From NCBI RefSeq assembly GCF_000797495.1, contig NZ_JTGN01000025.1:73-56701 (forward strand): a stretch of DNA of 56,629 nt, written 5' to 3'. The notes below the pieces were generated by a model. It did not search any database. It was not told where the DNA came from and was given only the letters and a program-made list of their open reading frames with translations. A program made the translations under genes and the position numbers. Positions 43,721 through 52,901 of this stretch are shown here, piece by piece (within the stretch, counting starts at the first letter, position 1; the number at the start of each line of letters is the position of its first letter). The stretch comes from Robinsoniella peoriensis (GTDB lineage: Bacteria; Bacillota; Clostridia; Lachnospirales; Lachnospiraceae).

Positions 43721-45247
43721 CTATTTATAGGTCTTCCGGTACTCTGCCGGAAGCATCCCGACTTCTTCTTTAAATACCTTGCTCATATACTTTGGGTCTG
43801 AATATCCTGCCATTACGGCAATCTGATTTAATTTCAGACCGGATTCCAGCAGCAGTTTCTTGACTTTGTCTATTTTATATCTGCGCAGTGTCTCTGTAAA
43901 GGAACTGCCTGTCTCTTTTTTAAACTGACTGCTCAGATATTCCTCTGATACGTTAAGCTTCCGGGCTATCATTTCCAGACTGATTCCCTGGTTATAGTAT
44001 TCCTGGATCATATTCTGGGTTCTTTGAACCATATATCCTACCTGCTGTCCTTCCAGACTGTCTTGCGGAATCATCTGTTCAAAGACCTGCCTCAGGGCTT
44101 CCAGAATATCATCCCAGCAAATGGCATCTAATACTGCCTGCAGTATTTTCTGAACATAGAGTTCTTCGCCTGTGCCTGCAAATTCTTTTGCCGTATTTAA
44201 AATTGCCCAGGTAAAACGGATACACCCTTCTTTAATCTCCCGGGGATAATAAATCTCTTCCCTGGAAAGTCTGCTGAATTCCCGCAGACACCGTTCAAAT
44301 TCTTTTTTATCACGGCGCATAAGTGCATTTTTCACCTGTGTCTCAATGTCCATTGGGTATTTATAGGGATAGGTTAAGATACCCTCTATTATTTCATTAC
44401 AGATCATGCCCTTATCGATACCCGAAAGATTCCACTCCATATCCTTCCAGATCTGTTTAAATGCATCCGTGAGCCCCGCAATCCCATCGCTTTTTGCCCA
44501 CCCATAGAGTCCTTTATCACCCAGATTTGCAATGAGCATAGGCACTACTGATTTTGCAAAATATTGCTCTGCCTGTTTTTCCTCTGCCGTGTGGTACACC
44601 ACAACAATTACAGCGTGGCGGGACTCATTTTCCAATACAACGGATGAAAAATTACTGCAGTGATTCCCTATATCTTTTAACAGGTCTATCAGCAGATCCT
44701 GACAGGAATCGTAAGCTGTTCCAAGCCGTATTACAAACAGAAAAATTGGATCAGCCGTATGGAATCCATATTTTTCACTTATGAATTTATCCATTTGATC
44801 ATCTATTTCTAACTGTCCCAAAATGCCGGACCGGAAAATATGATCCAGGTTCATTACCGGATCCACATGACGCTGTTCTGCCAGAGATTCTTCCACCTGT
44901 TTTAGGGCATGTTTCAATTCGGGAATTTTAATGGGTTTTAACAGATAATTTTCGATTCCAAGCTCAATCGCCTGCTTTGCATAATTAAAATCCGAATAAG
45001 CCGTAAGTACGATCACCTTACAGTCTACTTTTTCTTTTCTTAACTTTCCCAGCATGGTAAGCCCATCCATATCCGGCATCTTAATATCCATAATTAATAA
45101 ATCCGGCAGTTCCCTCTTAACCAGCCTTAATCCGTCAATACCATCTGAAGCGGTTCCCGCCAGTTCATAACCCGGGTCAATTTTTTTCAAAATCTTTCCC
45201 AGGCCTTCGCGGATCGGTGCCTCATCTTCCACGATTACGATTCTCAT
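43721..45247 (-). CDS. Response regulator, YesN type (receiver + AraC HTH)
   Basis: 508 residues from ATG 45247: GAGGAGG lies six bases upstream, inside the end of the kinase gene, whereas the longer frame (to 45403) has no such site. Receiver domain with EDE and Asp54 in LLIMDIKMP; C-terminal AraC HTH (EYLSSQFKKETGSSFTETL; MAGYSDPKYMSKVFKEEVGMLP). Overlaps the kinase gene by 26 nt. Targets unknown; no transporter permease genes are adjacent. Confidence 0.92.
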   Translation of the reverse strand: MRIVIVEDEAPIREGLGKILKKIDPGYELAGTASDGIDGLRLVKRELPDLLIMDIKMPDMDGLTMLGKLRKEKVDCKVIVLTAYSDFNYAKQAIELGIENYLLKPIKIPELKHALKQVEESLAEQRHVDPVMNLDHIFRSGILGQLEIDDQMDKFISEKYGFHTADPIFLFVIRLGTAYDSCQDLLIDLLKDIGNHCSNFSSVVLENESRHAVIVVVYHTAEEKQAEQYFAKSVVPMLIANLGDKGLYGWAKSDGIAGLTDAFKQIWKDMEWNLSGIDKGMICNEIIEGILTYPYKYPMDIETQVKNALMRRDKKEFERCLREFSRLSREEIYYPREIKEGCIRFTWAILNTAKEFAGTGEELYVQKILQAVLDAICWDDILEALRQVFEQMIPQDSLEGQQVGYMVQRTQNMIQEYYNQGISLEMIARKLNVSEEYLSSQFKKETGSSFTETLRRYKIDKVKKLLLESGLKLNQIAVMAGYSDPKYMSKVFKEEVGMLPAEYRKTYK

Positions 45248-46937
45248 CTTCATCCTCCTCTGCTGCTGGTATAAAGAGATGTACTTTCGTATATTTGTTT
45301 GGTTTACTTTCAAAATAAATATTTGCTTCCCCTGGATAATACAACTGCAGTCGTTTTCTGACATTAACAATTCCCAGATGATCATCCATATCAGCCATTT
45401 CATTATTCAGAAGAGCCAGCGTCTCCAAAGAAAGCCCTCTTCCGTTGTCTTCGATAACAATATGAATCTGGCCATCCGCATCTTCTATCCTGATTTTCAG
45501 GATACATTCCCCAACTTTGTTTTTAAATGCATATTTAATGGCATTTTCTACAAAGGGCTGTAAAAGCAGTTTGTGTATCTTGTACCGCCTGATATGATCC
45601 GGTGCTTCAATCACCGTCTTCAACGGCTTTCCAAGCTTGGCACTTTGCAGCAGCATATATTGTTCCAGCCAGTATAGCTCACGCTGTATATTTGTTTCAC
45701 CACCTGCATTCTTTACTGCATATCTGAGAATATCCGCCAGGGCTCCTACCATATCGCTAATCTCATATTCTTCCCTCTCTATTGCCTTCCAGTTAATGGT
45801 ATCCAGGGTGTTATAGAGAAAATGGGGATCTATTTGTGCTTCCAGAGCGTACAACTCGGCATTCTTCTGTTCCAATACCGCCTGCTTCACCTGGCTGATC
45901 AGCTCATCAATCTTTTCCATCAGTTCGTTGAAACCAAGGGCTATCCGCTGTACTTCCCGTGTCATATCATCCTCTACCGGAATACGAACCATAAAATCGC
46001 CTTTTTCTGCCTCATTCATAACTCCGACTATTTTATCCACCGACTTAATTACCGGACGTGTAAAATAATAGGTCAATAACGCCAGTATGACGATAGTGCC
46101 CAGAGTCACAATAATCCAGAAACTTCCCTGCTCCAGGACCGCTCTTTTATAACGCTGCAGCGATTGAAAATAATAAATGCTCCATCCGCTTTTTTCATTT
46201 ATTCTTTCCGTTACGCGGTAACCTTTTGTATTCAGCTCTGATATCTCTTTTCCGATTAGAGATTTATCCGGTGCACTGATCACCTTATCATCCTGGCATA
46301 TATAGATACGGTTATCCTCACCGTTATAGACACTGTCTTCCAGTACTTTTTCATCGATGCTTAATGTGATCGTTCCGATCTCTTTATGAATATCGCGGTA
46401 ATCCACGATTTTTCTTACCACCTGGAAGATCGCTACTTCTTTTTCTCCTATGATAACCGGCTGATCGGGAGCCTGATATATCATCGTACCCTGGAATGAG
46501 GGAATTTGTAACGTATTCATCCAGCTGCTGTTGGCAGAAGAAGAGGAGTTGTGGTCATAGAAAATCTTTTTTCCATTTTTTAGAACCAGCAGCACACCCT
46601 CCATCCCAGTATTCCGATTGCTGGTATGGCTTAAATAACGCCGGAACTGGCTGCTGTTCACAGTCAGGTCATCCTGGTCTTCATTGAGCTTCTCTGCCGT
46701 CTCCACTACCTCATCATCCGTACAAAGGTCATAGAGGATGGTTTCATATTTATCCAATATCATATCCAGACACTGGTCTGCCTTGTTCAAGCCTCCCTGA
46801 ATCCGGTCGTCCAGACTCTGTTTCATATTGATTCTCATACGTATCTGGGACAGTACGGCAAACATGGTAATGGACAACAGGGATGCCAGTAAAAAGGCCG
46901 GAATCAGCTTTTCTCTTAAGCTTTTTGTCTTTTTCAT
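45222..46937 (-). CDS. Sensor histidine kinase, YesM type
   Basis: 571 residues. Membrane segments at about 11-31 and 271-291 enclose an extracytoplasmic domain; a HAMP-like region and the box QIDPHFLYNTLDT with His372 follow, then the ATPase domain (DNGRGLS, GIVNVRKRLQL). ATG 46937 uses the AGGAGG at the edge of leader repeat copy D. It lies 63 nt after a substrate-binding lipoprotein gene, suggesting a binding-protein-assisted sensor. Confidence 0.93.
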   Translation of the reverse strand: MKKTKSLREKLIPAFLLASLLSITMFAVLSQIRMRINMKQSLDDRIQGGLNKADQCLDMILDKYETILYDLCTDDEVVETAEKLNEDQDDLTVNSSQFRRYLSHTSNRNTGMEGVLLVLKNGKKIFYDHNSSSSANSSWMNTLQIPSFQGTMIYQAPDQPVIIGEKEVAIFQVVRKIVDYRDIHKEIGTITLSIDEKVLEDSVYNGEDNRIYICQDDKVISAPDKSLIGKEISELNTKGYRVTERINEKSGWSIYYFQSLQRYKRAVLEQGSFWIIVTLGTIVILALLTYYFTRPVIKSVDKIVGVMNEAEKGDFMVRIPVEDDMTREVQRIALGFNELMEKIDELISQVKQAVLEQKNAELYALEAQIDPHFLYNTLDTINWKAIEREEYEISDMVGALADILRYAVKNAGGETNIQRELYWLEQYMLLQSAKLGKPLKTVIEAPDHIRRYKIHKLLLQPFVENAIKYAFKNKVGECILKIRIEDADGQIHIVIEDNGRGLSLETLALLNNEMADMDDHLGIVNVRKRLQLYYPGEANIYFESKPNKYTKVHLFIPAAEEDEDENRNRGR

Positions 46938-46945
46938 GCTTATAC

Positions 46946-46990
46946 CTCCTGCATATCACAGGTATGCCTGCGATACTGCCTTAATAAGTA
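46946..46990 (-). repeat. Leader hairpin repeat, copy D (before sensor kinase)
   Basis: Coding-strand order: TTATTAAGGCAGT, stem ATCGCAGG, loop CATA, stem CCTGTGAT (46955-46974), then ATGCAGGAGG. The stem ends 17 nt before the kinase start, the same distance as in copies B and C. One stem pair is G.U in the coding-strand RNA where copy B has G.C. Confidence 0.85.
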
Positions 46991-47000
46991 GTTTGAAAGC

Positions 47001-48233
47001 TTACCCTTCCCTGATTTTGCGTACTTCATTAGCCGCCTCACTGAGGATTTCTTCGTTTTTCTTTTCACCAATGATACTCTCGCGCATTGCATCTGCTACT
47101 ATTCTTGATATCTTTGGCCACTCCACCGATACTTCCCGGTATCTTGCAGATTTAAAAATATCAATGAATTTATGCTTTATGGGATCATCTTTAAACTGGG
47201 TATCCATGACATCCTGCCTTGGTGCCAGCAGACCAAAACCATCCATATAATCTGTCATACGTTCTTTATCGGCTATATAATTTAAAAATACAATCGCCTG
47301 ATCCTGCTTCTTTCCTTTCGTGACGGCAAATACTTCACCGCCTGCTACCGTTACCGGCCCGGTATCAGACGGCAGGCAGGCAACATCGAATTCCATGTCC
47401 GGGTTTCGCTCTCTTAGATCATCAATGATGCCGGAAGACTGAAACACCATGGCTATGTTCTCATCCGCAAATTGGTTCATAAGGTCATTCATAGTCAGGT
47501 TAATGCAGTCTCTGCTCATCGCCTTAGATGAGGTAAGCTTTGTTAGCAGGTCAAATGCTTTCTTTCCGGCAGGGGAATCCAGCTGATCCACATCTGCGCC
47601 CATTCCCCAGAGTATAGGCAGAAATTCATATAAACTCTGTTCACTCTGCAGGGCAGACAATGCTGTACCATATGCTGTACCATATTTATTCTTCCCGGTA
47701 GTTGCAGCTGCCGCTTCGTAAAATGCATCCCAGGTTTTCGGCACCTCCACACCTGCTTCACGAAAGATTTTTTTATTATAAAATAATGCCGGACAGTTTA
47801 CCCCGAATGGCTGTCCGTAAATCCGGTCTCCCACTTTGCAGGGTTCCATGGCTACCGGCAGATAATTCTGTAATTCCCCCACCCTATCCGTAAGATCTAC
47901 AAAGGGCTGCATTGCATAGAAATATTGAAAATCAGAAGAATCTACCAGCGCCAGATCCGGCATATTATTGTCAGCCATACTAAGCGCCAGCTGCTTTTTA
48001 AAGTCTTCACTTGGCACAAATTGAAGTTCTACTTCAATTTCATCCTGGGAGACATTAAACTCCTCCACCAGATTGTCCAGCTGTTTCTTATTCTGTTTTA
48101 CATCCCAGTAGTGCCAAAGTACTATTTGTGTTTTTAACGGCTTTTGCGGGATCTCTTCCTTTATGCATCCCGCTGCGGCAGTACTGATAGCAAATGCCAG
48201 GATCGAAACTGCAATACATTTCCACTTTTTCAA
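47001..48233 (-). CDS. Substrate-binding lipoprotein (family 1) of a sensory set
   Basis: 410 residues starting with TTG 48233, with AAGGAG eight bases upstream. Lipobox AAGC (Cys23) and a family 1 solute-binding domain (LWHYWDVKQNKKQLDNLVEEFN; ALFYNKKIFREAGVEVPKTWD; FLNYIADKERM). No permease or ATPase genes are nearby; instead a YesM/YesN pair follows. It probably binds a sugar and presents it to the kinase's outer domain, or serves a remote importer. Confidence 0.9.
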   Translation of the reverse strand: MKKWKCIAVSILAFAISTAAAGCIKEEIPQKPLKTQIVLWHYWDVKQNKKQLDNLVEEFNVSQDEIEVELQFVPSEDFKKQLALSMADNNMPDLALVDSSDFQYFYAMQPFVDLTDRVGELQNYLPVAMEPCKVGDRIYGQPFGVNCPALFYNKKIFREAGVEVPKTWDAFYEAAAATTGKNKYGTAYGTALSALQSEQSLYEFLPILWGMGADVDQLDSPAGKKAFDLLTKLTSSKAMSRDCINLTMNDLMNQFADENIAMVFQSSGIIDDLRERNPDMEFDVACLPSDTGPVTVAGGEVFAVTKGKKQDQAIVFLNYIADKERMTDYMDGFGLLAPRQDVMDTQFKDDPIKHKFIDIFKSARYREVSVEWPKISRIVADAMRESIIGEKKNEEILSEAANEVRKIREG

Positions 48234-48263
48234 CTTTACAACTCCTTAAAATACATCAAAATG

Positions 48264-48298
48264 AAAATACACCCAGGCTGTCTGCCCAGATGTATTTT
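48264..48298 (-). terminator. Terminator of hpf
   Basis: On the minus strand GAAAATACA ... TGTATTTTC with inner GGGC/GCCT pairing, ending in a T-containing tract. It lies just after the hpf stop codon and before the lipoprotein gene. Confidence 0.7.
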
Positions 48299-48322
48299 CC
48301 TCTACTCTTTGCAAAATACATA

Positions 48323-48850
48323 CTAGAATTCCGGTTCAATTAATCCGTATGTATTTCCTTTTCTCTTGTAAACTACATTCACTTCATCTGATTCTGCATT
48401 ACAGAATACAAAGAAATTGTGTCCCAGAAGTTCCATTTGCACACATGCATCTTCCGGATACATTGGCTTAATTCCGAAGTGTTTTGTACGGATAATCTTT
48501 ACTTCATCATCGTCATCTACTTCTTTTTCTATAAATTCTTTACGGAAATTTGCGCCGCCCTGATGCTTTTCAACGATCTTATTTTTGTATTTTCTTAATT
48601 GTCTTTCAATGACTTCTTCAACAAGGTCAATGGATACATACATATCATTGCTGACCTGTTCTGAGCGGATAATATTTCCTTTTACCGGAATAGTAACCTC
48701 TATTTTTTGTCTTTCTTTTTCTACACTTAAGGTTACGATAATCTCAGTTTCAGGAGTAAAATATCTTTCCAGCTTTCCAAGTTTGTCTGTAACAGCATTT
48801 CTAAGACCTTCTGTTACCTCAATATTTTTTCCACTAATCGTATAACGCAT
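48323..48850 (-). CDS. hpf: Ribosome hibernation promoting factor, long form
   Basis: 175 residues from ATG 48850 (AAAGGAG upstream). The N-terminal S30AE/YfiA domain (MRYTISGKNIEVTEGLRNAV) and the C-terminal dimerisation domain (KIIRTKHFGIKPMYPEDACVQMELLGHNFFVF) make it a long-form HPF, which joins two 70S ribosomes into 100S particles in stationary phase. The open frame upstream (to 48982) is leader, not protein; it contains a stable stem-loop. Confidence 0.94.
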   Translation of the reverse strand: MRYTISGKNIEVTEGLRNAVTDKLGKLERYFTPETEIIVTLSVEKERQKIEVTIPVKGNIIRSEQVSNDMYVSIDLVEEVIERQLRKYKNKIVEKHQGGANFRKEFIEKEVDDDDEVKIIRTKHFGIKPMYPEDACVQMELLGHNFFVFCNAESDEVNVVYKRKGNTYGLIEPEF

Positions 48851-48865
48851 GATGTCCAACTCCTT

Positions 48866-48930
48866 TTCATTTATATTTTGCCCTCCGGAATCCTTTCGGA
48901 GCTCCCTGGCAACCCGGTAATCTCTGCTCA
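48866..48930 (-). ncRNA. Structured leader of hpf (candidate regulatory RNA)
   Basis: On the minus strand TTGCC (with a purine-rich one-sided bulge AGGGAG) and CTCCG enclose a nine-base loop and pair with CGGAG and GGCAA, ending about 20 nt before the hpf ribosome binding site. Structured motifs upstream of hpf/raiA genes are known in Firmicutes (for example the raiA-hairpin), but I cannot confirm that this is a member. Confidence 0.4.
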
Positions 48931-49029
48931 TAAATATACCGGTTATAACAGGTTTTGATGCTTGTCCTGTCCTATGAAACAATTATACCACATTTTACGT
49001 TTTTTACAATCCAATTTATTCGATTTCAA

Positions 49030-49806
49030 TTATTTTTCACACAATTTTACAACTTCCCGGTACGGCATCGGTCCTCCAAAAAGGTCCAGGGCGCTTCCAA
49101 TGGTTACGTCCAGCCTTCCCTTCCCATGCAGCCGCAGATTCTCCAAATCTGCAAAGCTGCCTATTCCTCCGGCATAAGTAACCGGTATCCCGTTCCAGGA
49201 GCCCAGCATGTCAGCCAGTGCCGTCTCTATGCCATTTGCTTTTCCTTCTACGTCAACTGCATGAACCAGAAATTCATCACAATATCCCGCCAATTCATCC
49301 AATACCCCGTGGGATAATACAAGATCTGTAAACTTCTGCCAGCGGTCCGTAACTATATAATACTTGTCATCTTTTCTTCTGCAGCTCAAGTCCAGTACCA
49401 GATGCTCCCTGCCCACTGCGTTTACCATTTTTTTCAGATTCCCATAGTCCAATACTCCGTCTTTAAAGACATAACTGGTGACAATTACATGGGACGCTCC
49501 TGCATCTAAGTAGGAAGCCGCATTATCATCCCTGATTCCTCCGCCCACCTGCAGTCCAAGAGGATATGCCCCAAGTGCCCGAAAAGCCTGTTCCCTGGTT
49601 GCCTCATAATAGGGTGAAGATGATGGATTTAATAAAATAATATGCCCGCCTTTGATTTTGTCCTTTTTATAGAAACTGGCATAATATGCACCATCCTGTT
49701 CTGATACAAAGTTTTCTGCCGCCTGGTCCATTTCATCTTTTAAAGTTCCTCCAACAATCTGTTTCACTTTCCCATTATGTATATCAATACATGGTCGAAA
49801 CCTCAT
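49030..49806 (-). CDS. hisA: Phosphoribosylformimino-AICAR ribotide isomerase, eukaryotic type
   Basis: 258 residues from ATG 49806 (AAAGGAG upstream). The start MRFRPCIDIHNGKVKQIVGG, the SYYA-like GAYYASFYK, VGGGIRD, VLDLSCRRKDDKYYIVTDRWQ and HAVDVEGKANGIE follow the yeast His6/plant type rather than the bacterial HisA type. It performs the Amadori isomerisation step of histidine synthesis. No other his gene is adjacent. It reads in the same direction as hpf with a gap of about 180 bp. Confidence 0.93.
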   Translation of the reverse strand: MRFRPCIDIHNGKVKQIVGGTLKDEMDQAAENFVSEQDGAYYASFYKKDKIKGGHIILLNPSSSPYYEATREQAFRALGAYPLGLQVGGGIRDDNAASYLDAGASHVIVTSYVFKDGVLDYGNLKKMVNAVGREHLVLDLSCRRKDDKYYIVTDRWQKFTDLVLSHGVLDELAGYCDEFLVHAVDVEGKANGIETALADMLGSWNGIPVTYAGGIGSFADLENLRLHGKGRLDVTIGSALDLFGGPMPYREVVKLCEK

Positions 49807-49945
49807 TCCTGCCACGCTCCTTTTTCTATAGAATCATAAATATAACCTAAATTCTAGCACATCTTTTCCATTTTGTGTGTTATAATTATGAAAAATGGAC
49901 CATAATTTATATATCGGCTTTTTCATGTGCTGTGGGAGGTAGTTT

Positions 49946-50809
49946 ATGGGTAAAACTTCAAAAAAACAAGAACTCAAACGTTTGGCGTTTATTATAATCG
50001 CTTCTATTATAATGGCTGCCAATATTAAAACTTTCGTCCGTGCAGGAGGCCTATATCCCGGCGGATTTAACGGACTCACTCTTCTAATCCAGAAAATCGG
50101 ACAGGTTTATTTTTCTATCGGCCTTCCTTTTTCCGTGATTAACTTTGCATTAAATGCAATTGTAATTATAATCAGTTACCGATTTCTGGGGAAGAAATTC
50201 ACCTTTTATACTTGCCTTATGGTAGGCCTGACCGGAATTCTGACTGATATTATACCGGGCATCCCCATTACCTCTGATATTCTGCTGATTGCAGTCTTTG
50301 GCGGCATCATCAACGGACTTGCCATGAGCCTCTGCCTTATGGGAGCCGGTAGTGGAGGCGGGACTGACATTATTGCCATTATGCTGTCAGAAAAGTATCA
50401 TATGGAAACCTGGAATTATATTTTTATCAGCAATGTAATTATGCTTATGGTAGCAGGATATTTGTTTGGATGGAATCAGGCTTTGTATTCCATTATTTTT
50501 CAGTTTGCATCCACTCAGATCGTCAGCCAGCTTCACTTGCGCTATAAGAAACATACGCTATTTATCGTGACTTCTCATCCCGGCGAGATCTATAATGAAA
50601 TACTGGCATGTACCAATCATGGTGCAACCATATTTACCGGAACTGGCTGTTATGAACAGGAACAGCGCAGCATGGTATATTCAGTGGTATCCAGTGATGA
50701 AGTCAAAGAGGTAATGCTGAAAATCAGGCAGGTAGATGAAAAAGCTTTTATTAATATAATTAAAACGGATCAATTGAACGGGCGTTTTTACCAACGGCCC
50801 ACTGACTGA
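49946..50809 (+). CDS. YitT family membrane protein
   Basis: 287 residues: five to six membrane segments (from about residue 12) with the conserved GGxxGGGTDI-type motif as GAGSGGGTDIIA, followed by a C-terminal DUF2179 domain (HTLFIVTSHPGEIYNEI ... GTGCYEQEQRSMVYSVV). The function is unknown in general. ATG 49946 has GTGGGAGG upstream. Ends at a bidirectional terminator. Confidence 0.92.
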   Translation: MGKTSKKQELKRLAFIIIASIIMAANIKTFVRAGGLYPGGFNGLTLLIQKIGQVYFSIGLPFSVINFALNAIVIIISYRFLGKKFTFYTCLMVGLTGILTDIIPGIPITSDILLIAVFGGIINGLAMSLCLMGAGSGGGTDIIAIMLSEKYHMETWNYIFISNVIMLMVAGYLFGWNQALYSIIFQFASTQIVSQLHLRYKKHTLFIVTSHPGEIYNEILACTNHGATIFTGTGCYEQEQRSMVYSVVSSDEVKEVMLKIRQVDEKAFINIIKTDQLNGRFYQRPTD

Positions 50810-50821
50810 TTTCATAGTAAA

Positions 50822-50865
50822 GTAAAGGGAGCTATCTTATGCAGCCGCATGAAGCTCCCTTTTAC
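50822..50865. terminator. Bidirectional terminator (YitT gene / small lipoprotein gene)
   Basis: GTAAAGGGAGCT and AGCTCCCTTTTAC form a 12-bp stem with an inner TGC-GGC-GCA hairpin. It separates convergent genes. Confidence 0.85.
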
Positions 50866-50877
50866 ATTGTACACTGA

Positions 50878-51219
50878 TTAACGGTTTGTTTCTGTATGAT
50901 TTGTATTTCCAGTCAGGTCGTCTCCAAGATCTTCTACACCCTGTTTAACGTCCTGGCCAATTTTTTCTACAACGCCTTCTGTTCCATTTGTACCATCTGT
51001 AACGTCATTGTTCATGTTATTGGTACCCATCTCAGTAGCACTTTTATTATCAGTGCCTGCATTGGTGTTTGCTTCAGTTCTTCTCTCTGTTGTTGTACTT
51101 TCAGTAGTAGTCTTCGTATTTTCTGTTGTTTTGTTGTCATTTTTGCTTCCACATGCTGTCATAGCGCACATACAGAGTACGAGTAATGCGCCAGCTAAAC
51201 ATTTCTTAAACTGTTTCAT
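50878..51219 (-). CDS. Small Thr/Asn-rich lipoprotein
   Basis: 113 residues. Signal peptide with lipobox MTAC (Cys23), then a Thr/Asn/Glu-rich repetitive stretch and a short helical segment near the end (GVVEKIGQDVKQGVEDLGDDL, key residues VEKIG.DV..GVED). The last part resembles a common tail of small clostridial lipoproteins. Function unknown. AAAAGGAG precedes ATG 51219. Confidence 0.8.
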   Translation of the reverse strand: MKQFKKCLAGALLVLCMCAMTACGSKNDNKTTENTKTTTESTTTERRTEANTNAGTDNKSATEMGTNNMNNDVTDGTNGTEGVVEKIGQDVKQGVEDLGDDLTGNTNHTETNR

Positions 51220-51291
51220 AATATTTCTCCTTTTCGGTTTATTATAGAATAAGATTTCTCTTCGGAAATAATATGTGTAGATTTTACAATT

Positions 51292-52707
51292 TTATTCATC
51301 CTGGAAATCAATTCTTTTTCGGAATAACCTTCGGAACAACTGTTTTCCATTAAACGGAAATAACGGATACAGATAACTTCTTCCGGCTACTGTTTTATTG
51401 GTAGCCACAACCAGAATCGTAACAATAATTCCGATTATAAATCCATATATATTAAACAGCGCCGTTAGAATCAACATAATAATACGCATGAATTTAAATG
51501 CATATCCCAGTTCATAACTTGCCTGGGTATAATTGGCTATTGCCACAAATGCCATATACAGCATGGTTTCTGAATTGAACCAACCGGATTTTACTGCAAA
51601 CTCACCTACTACGAGAGCCGCAATAACACTAAGCGGCGTAGTAAGCATATTTGGCGTATTAATCGCCGCCAGCCTCAGGCCGTCAATTGCAAATTCCAAA
51701 ATTAACAGCTGGGCTAAAAGAGGAATATTCATCGTATCCGTTACTTTTATAAACTCAAACGATTTTGGTATCCATTCCGGATTCTGCATCAGCAGCAGCC
51801 AGAGAGGCGTTAATATCAGGGTCAAAAATGCTATCATTCCTCTGGTTACCCGAAGATACGTTCCGGTAATGGGCGGGAAGTAAAAATCATCTGCTTCTTC
51901 CATAATATCAAAAATGGAAACCGGAAGAATGATTGCTGCCGGTGAATTATCCACAAGTATTGCGACCTGGCCTTCTAAAATACTTGCAGCCGTTGTATCC
52001 GGACGTTCCGTGTACTTGAATTTCGGAAATGGATTGTACCACTTTCTTGGATAGATACACTCGGCCAGACTTTCCTGATTCATAGTCAGAGCATCTACCT
52101 TTACGCTTTGAATCCGTTCCTTTAATTCTCTTACAAATTCTTTATCCGCCCGGTCATCCATATAACAAAGGACGACATCGGATTTGGACGTTGTGCCTAC
52201 ATTTAACATTTCCATGGACAGCTTTGGGCTTCTGATACGGCGCCTGATCAGTGCGGTATTGAAAACGACAGTCTCTACAAAACCATCCCTGGATCCTCTT
52301 AGTACCTTGTCTTTATCAGGCTCTCCTACGCTTCTCATAGGATAAGTACGGCAATCTATCGCAAAGCATTTGGAATAGCCGTCAATAAACAGGCAAAGGA
52401 CGCCGGAAAGAATATTTTTTGCAATCTCTTCCCGGTCATCCAGCATGTCAACTTCCACATAGGGGATATAGTCATGAGACAGGTCTTCACTGTCCTCCGG
52501 AAGATCCTCCGGCGTAATGGAATGAAAGAATTCCAGTATTTTTTCCATGATCTCATCTTTTATAAATCCATCTATAAAATAGATACATGCTCCCCGGTCC
52601 GCCACTGCAGTCATTTTGTAGATGATATCGAAATTTTTATCTACTTTTAGTTTTTGATGGAAATACTCCATGTTCTCAATTAAATCTGTTGATATCGTTT
52701 TCTCCAT
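51292..52707 (-). CDS. Spore germination protein, SpoVAF/GerA family
   Basis: 471 residues from ATG 52707 (GGGTGG upstream; the frame to 52770 has no conserved sequence). GerA-type A subunit: a soluble N-terminal part with FIDGFIKDEIMEKIL and RGSRDGFVETVVFNTALIRRRIRSP, then four to five C-terminal membrane segments (PITGTYLRVTRGMIAFLTLIL; PLLAQLLILEFAIDGLRLAAIN). The N-terminal motif is closer to SpoVAF than to the GerA receptors. It implies that the organism makes spores. It stands alone, without the spoVA or ger partner genes. Confidence 0.92.
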   Translation of the reverse strand: MEKTISTDLIENMEYFHQKLKVDKNFDIIYKMTAVADRGACIYFIDGFIKDEIMEKILEFFHSITPEDLPEDSEDLSHDYIPYVEVDMLDDREEIAKNILSGVLCLFIDGYSKCFAIDCRTYPMRSVGEPDKDKVLRGSRDGFVETVVFNTALIRRRIRSPKLSMEMLNVGTTSKSDVVLCYMDDRADKEFVRELKERIQSVKVDALTMNQESLAECIYPRKWYNPFPKFKYTERPDTTAASILEGQVAILVDNSPAAIILPVSIFDIMEEADDFYFPPITGTYLRVTRGMIAFLTLILTPLWLLLMQNPEWIPKSFEFIKVTDTMNIPLLAQLLILEFAIDGLRLAAINTPNMLTTPLSVIAALVVGEFAVKSGWFNSETMLYMAFVAIANYTQASYELGYAFKFMRIIMLILTALFNIYGFIIGIIVTILVVATNKTVAGRSYLYPLFPFNGKQLFRRLFRKRIDFQDE

Positions 52708-52740
52708 TTTTAACCACCCTGTATCTTTCACCTTTACAAT

Positions 52741-52800
52741 GCACATTGCAGTCAGGTTTGCAAATCGCACATATTAGTGTGAAAGCGTTTTTCTTTCATG
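52741..52800 (-). repeat. Possible leader repeat, copy E (before SpoVAF-like gene)
   Basis: In coding orientation TGAAAG...CTTTCA (52781-52800 region) is followed by GCGATTTGCA...TGCAATGTGC. The first part shares about 21 of 23 positions with the element before rnz. The second part pairs poorly. It could instead be a cre-like operator (TGAAAGCG). Confidence 0.4.
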
Positions 52801-52901
52801 CTTTCTCTATTTTAAACATTTACTTATCTATGAATAGACTTTCCCAAAATTAGCAAAATTATGTTATACTGTTTTTAAAAATATAAAATGGAGTGGTGAA
52901 A

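Noticed and set aside
48851..48982. N-terminal extension of HPF
   Set aside because: It lies in the structured leader; the conserved protein begins at ATG 48850 with AAAGGAG upstream.
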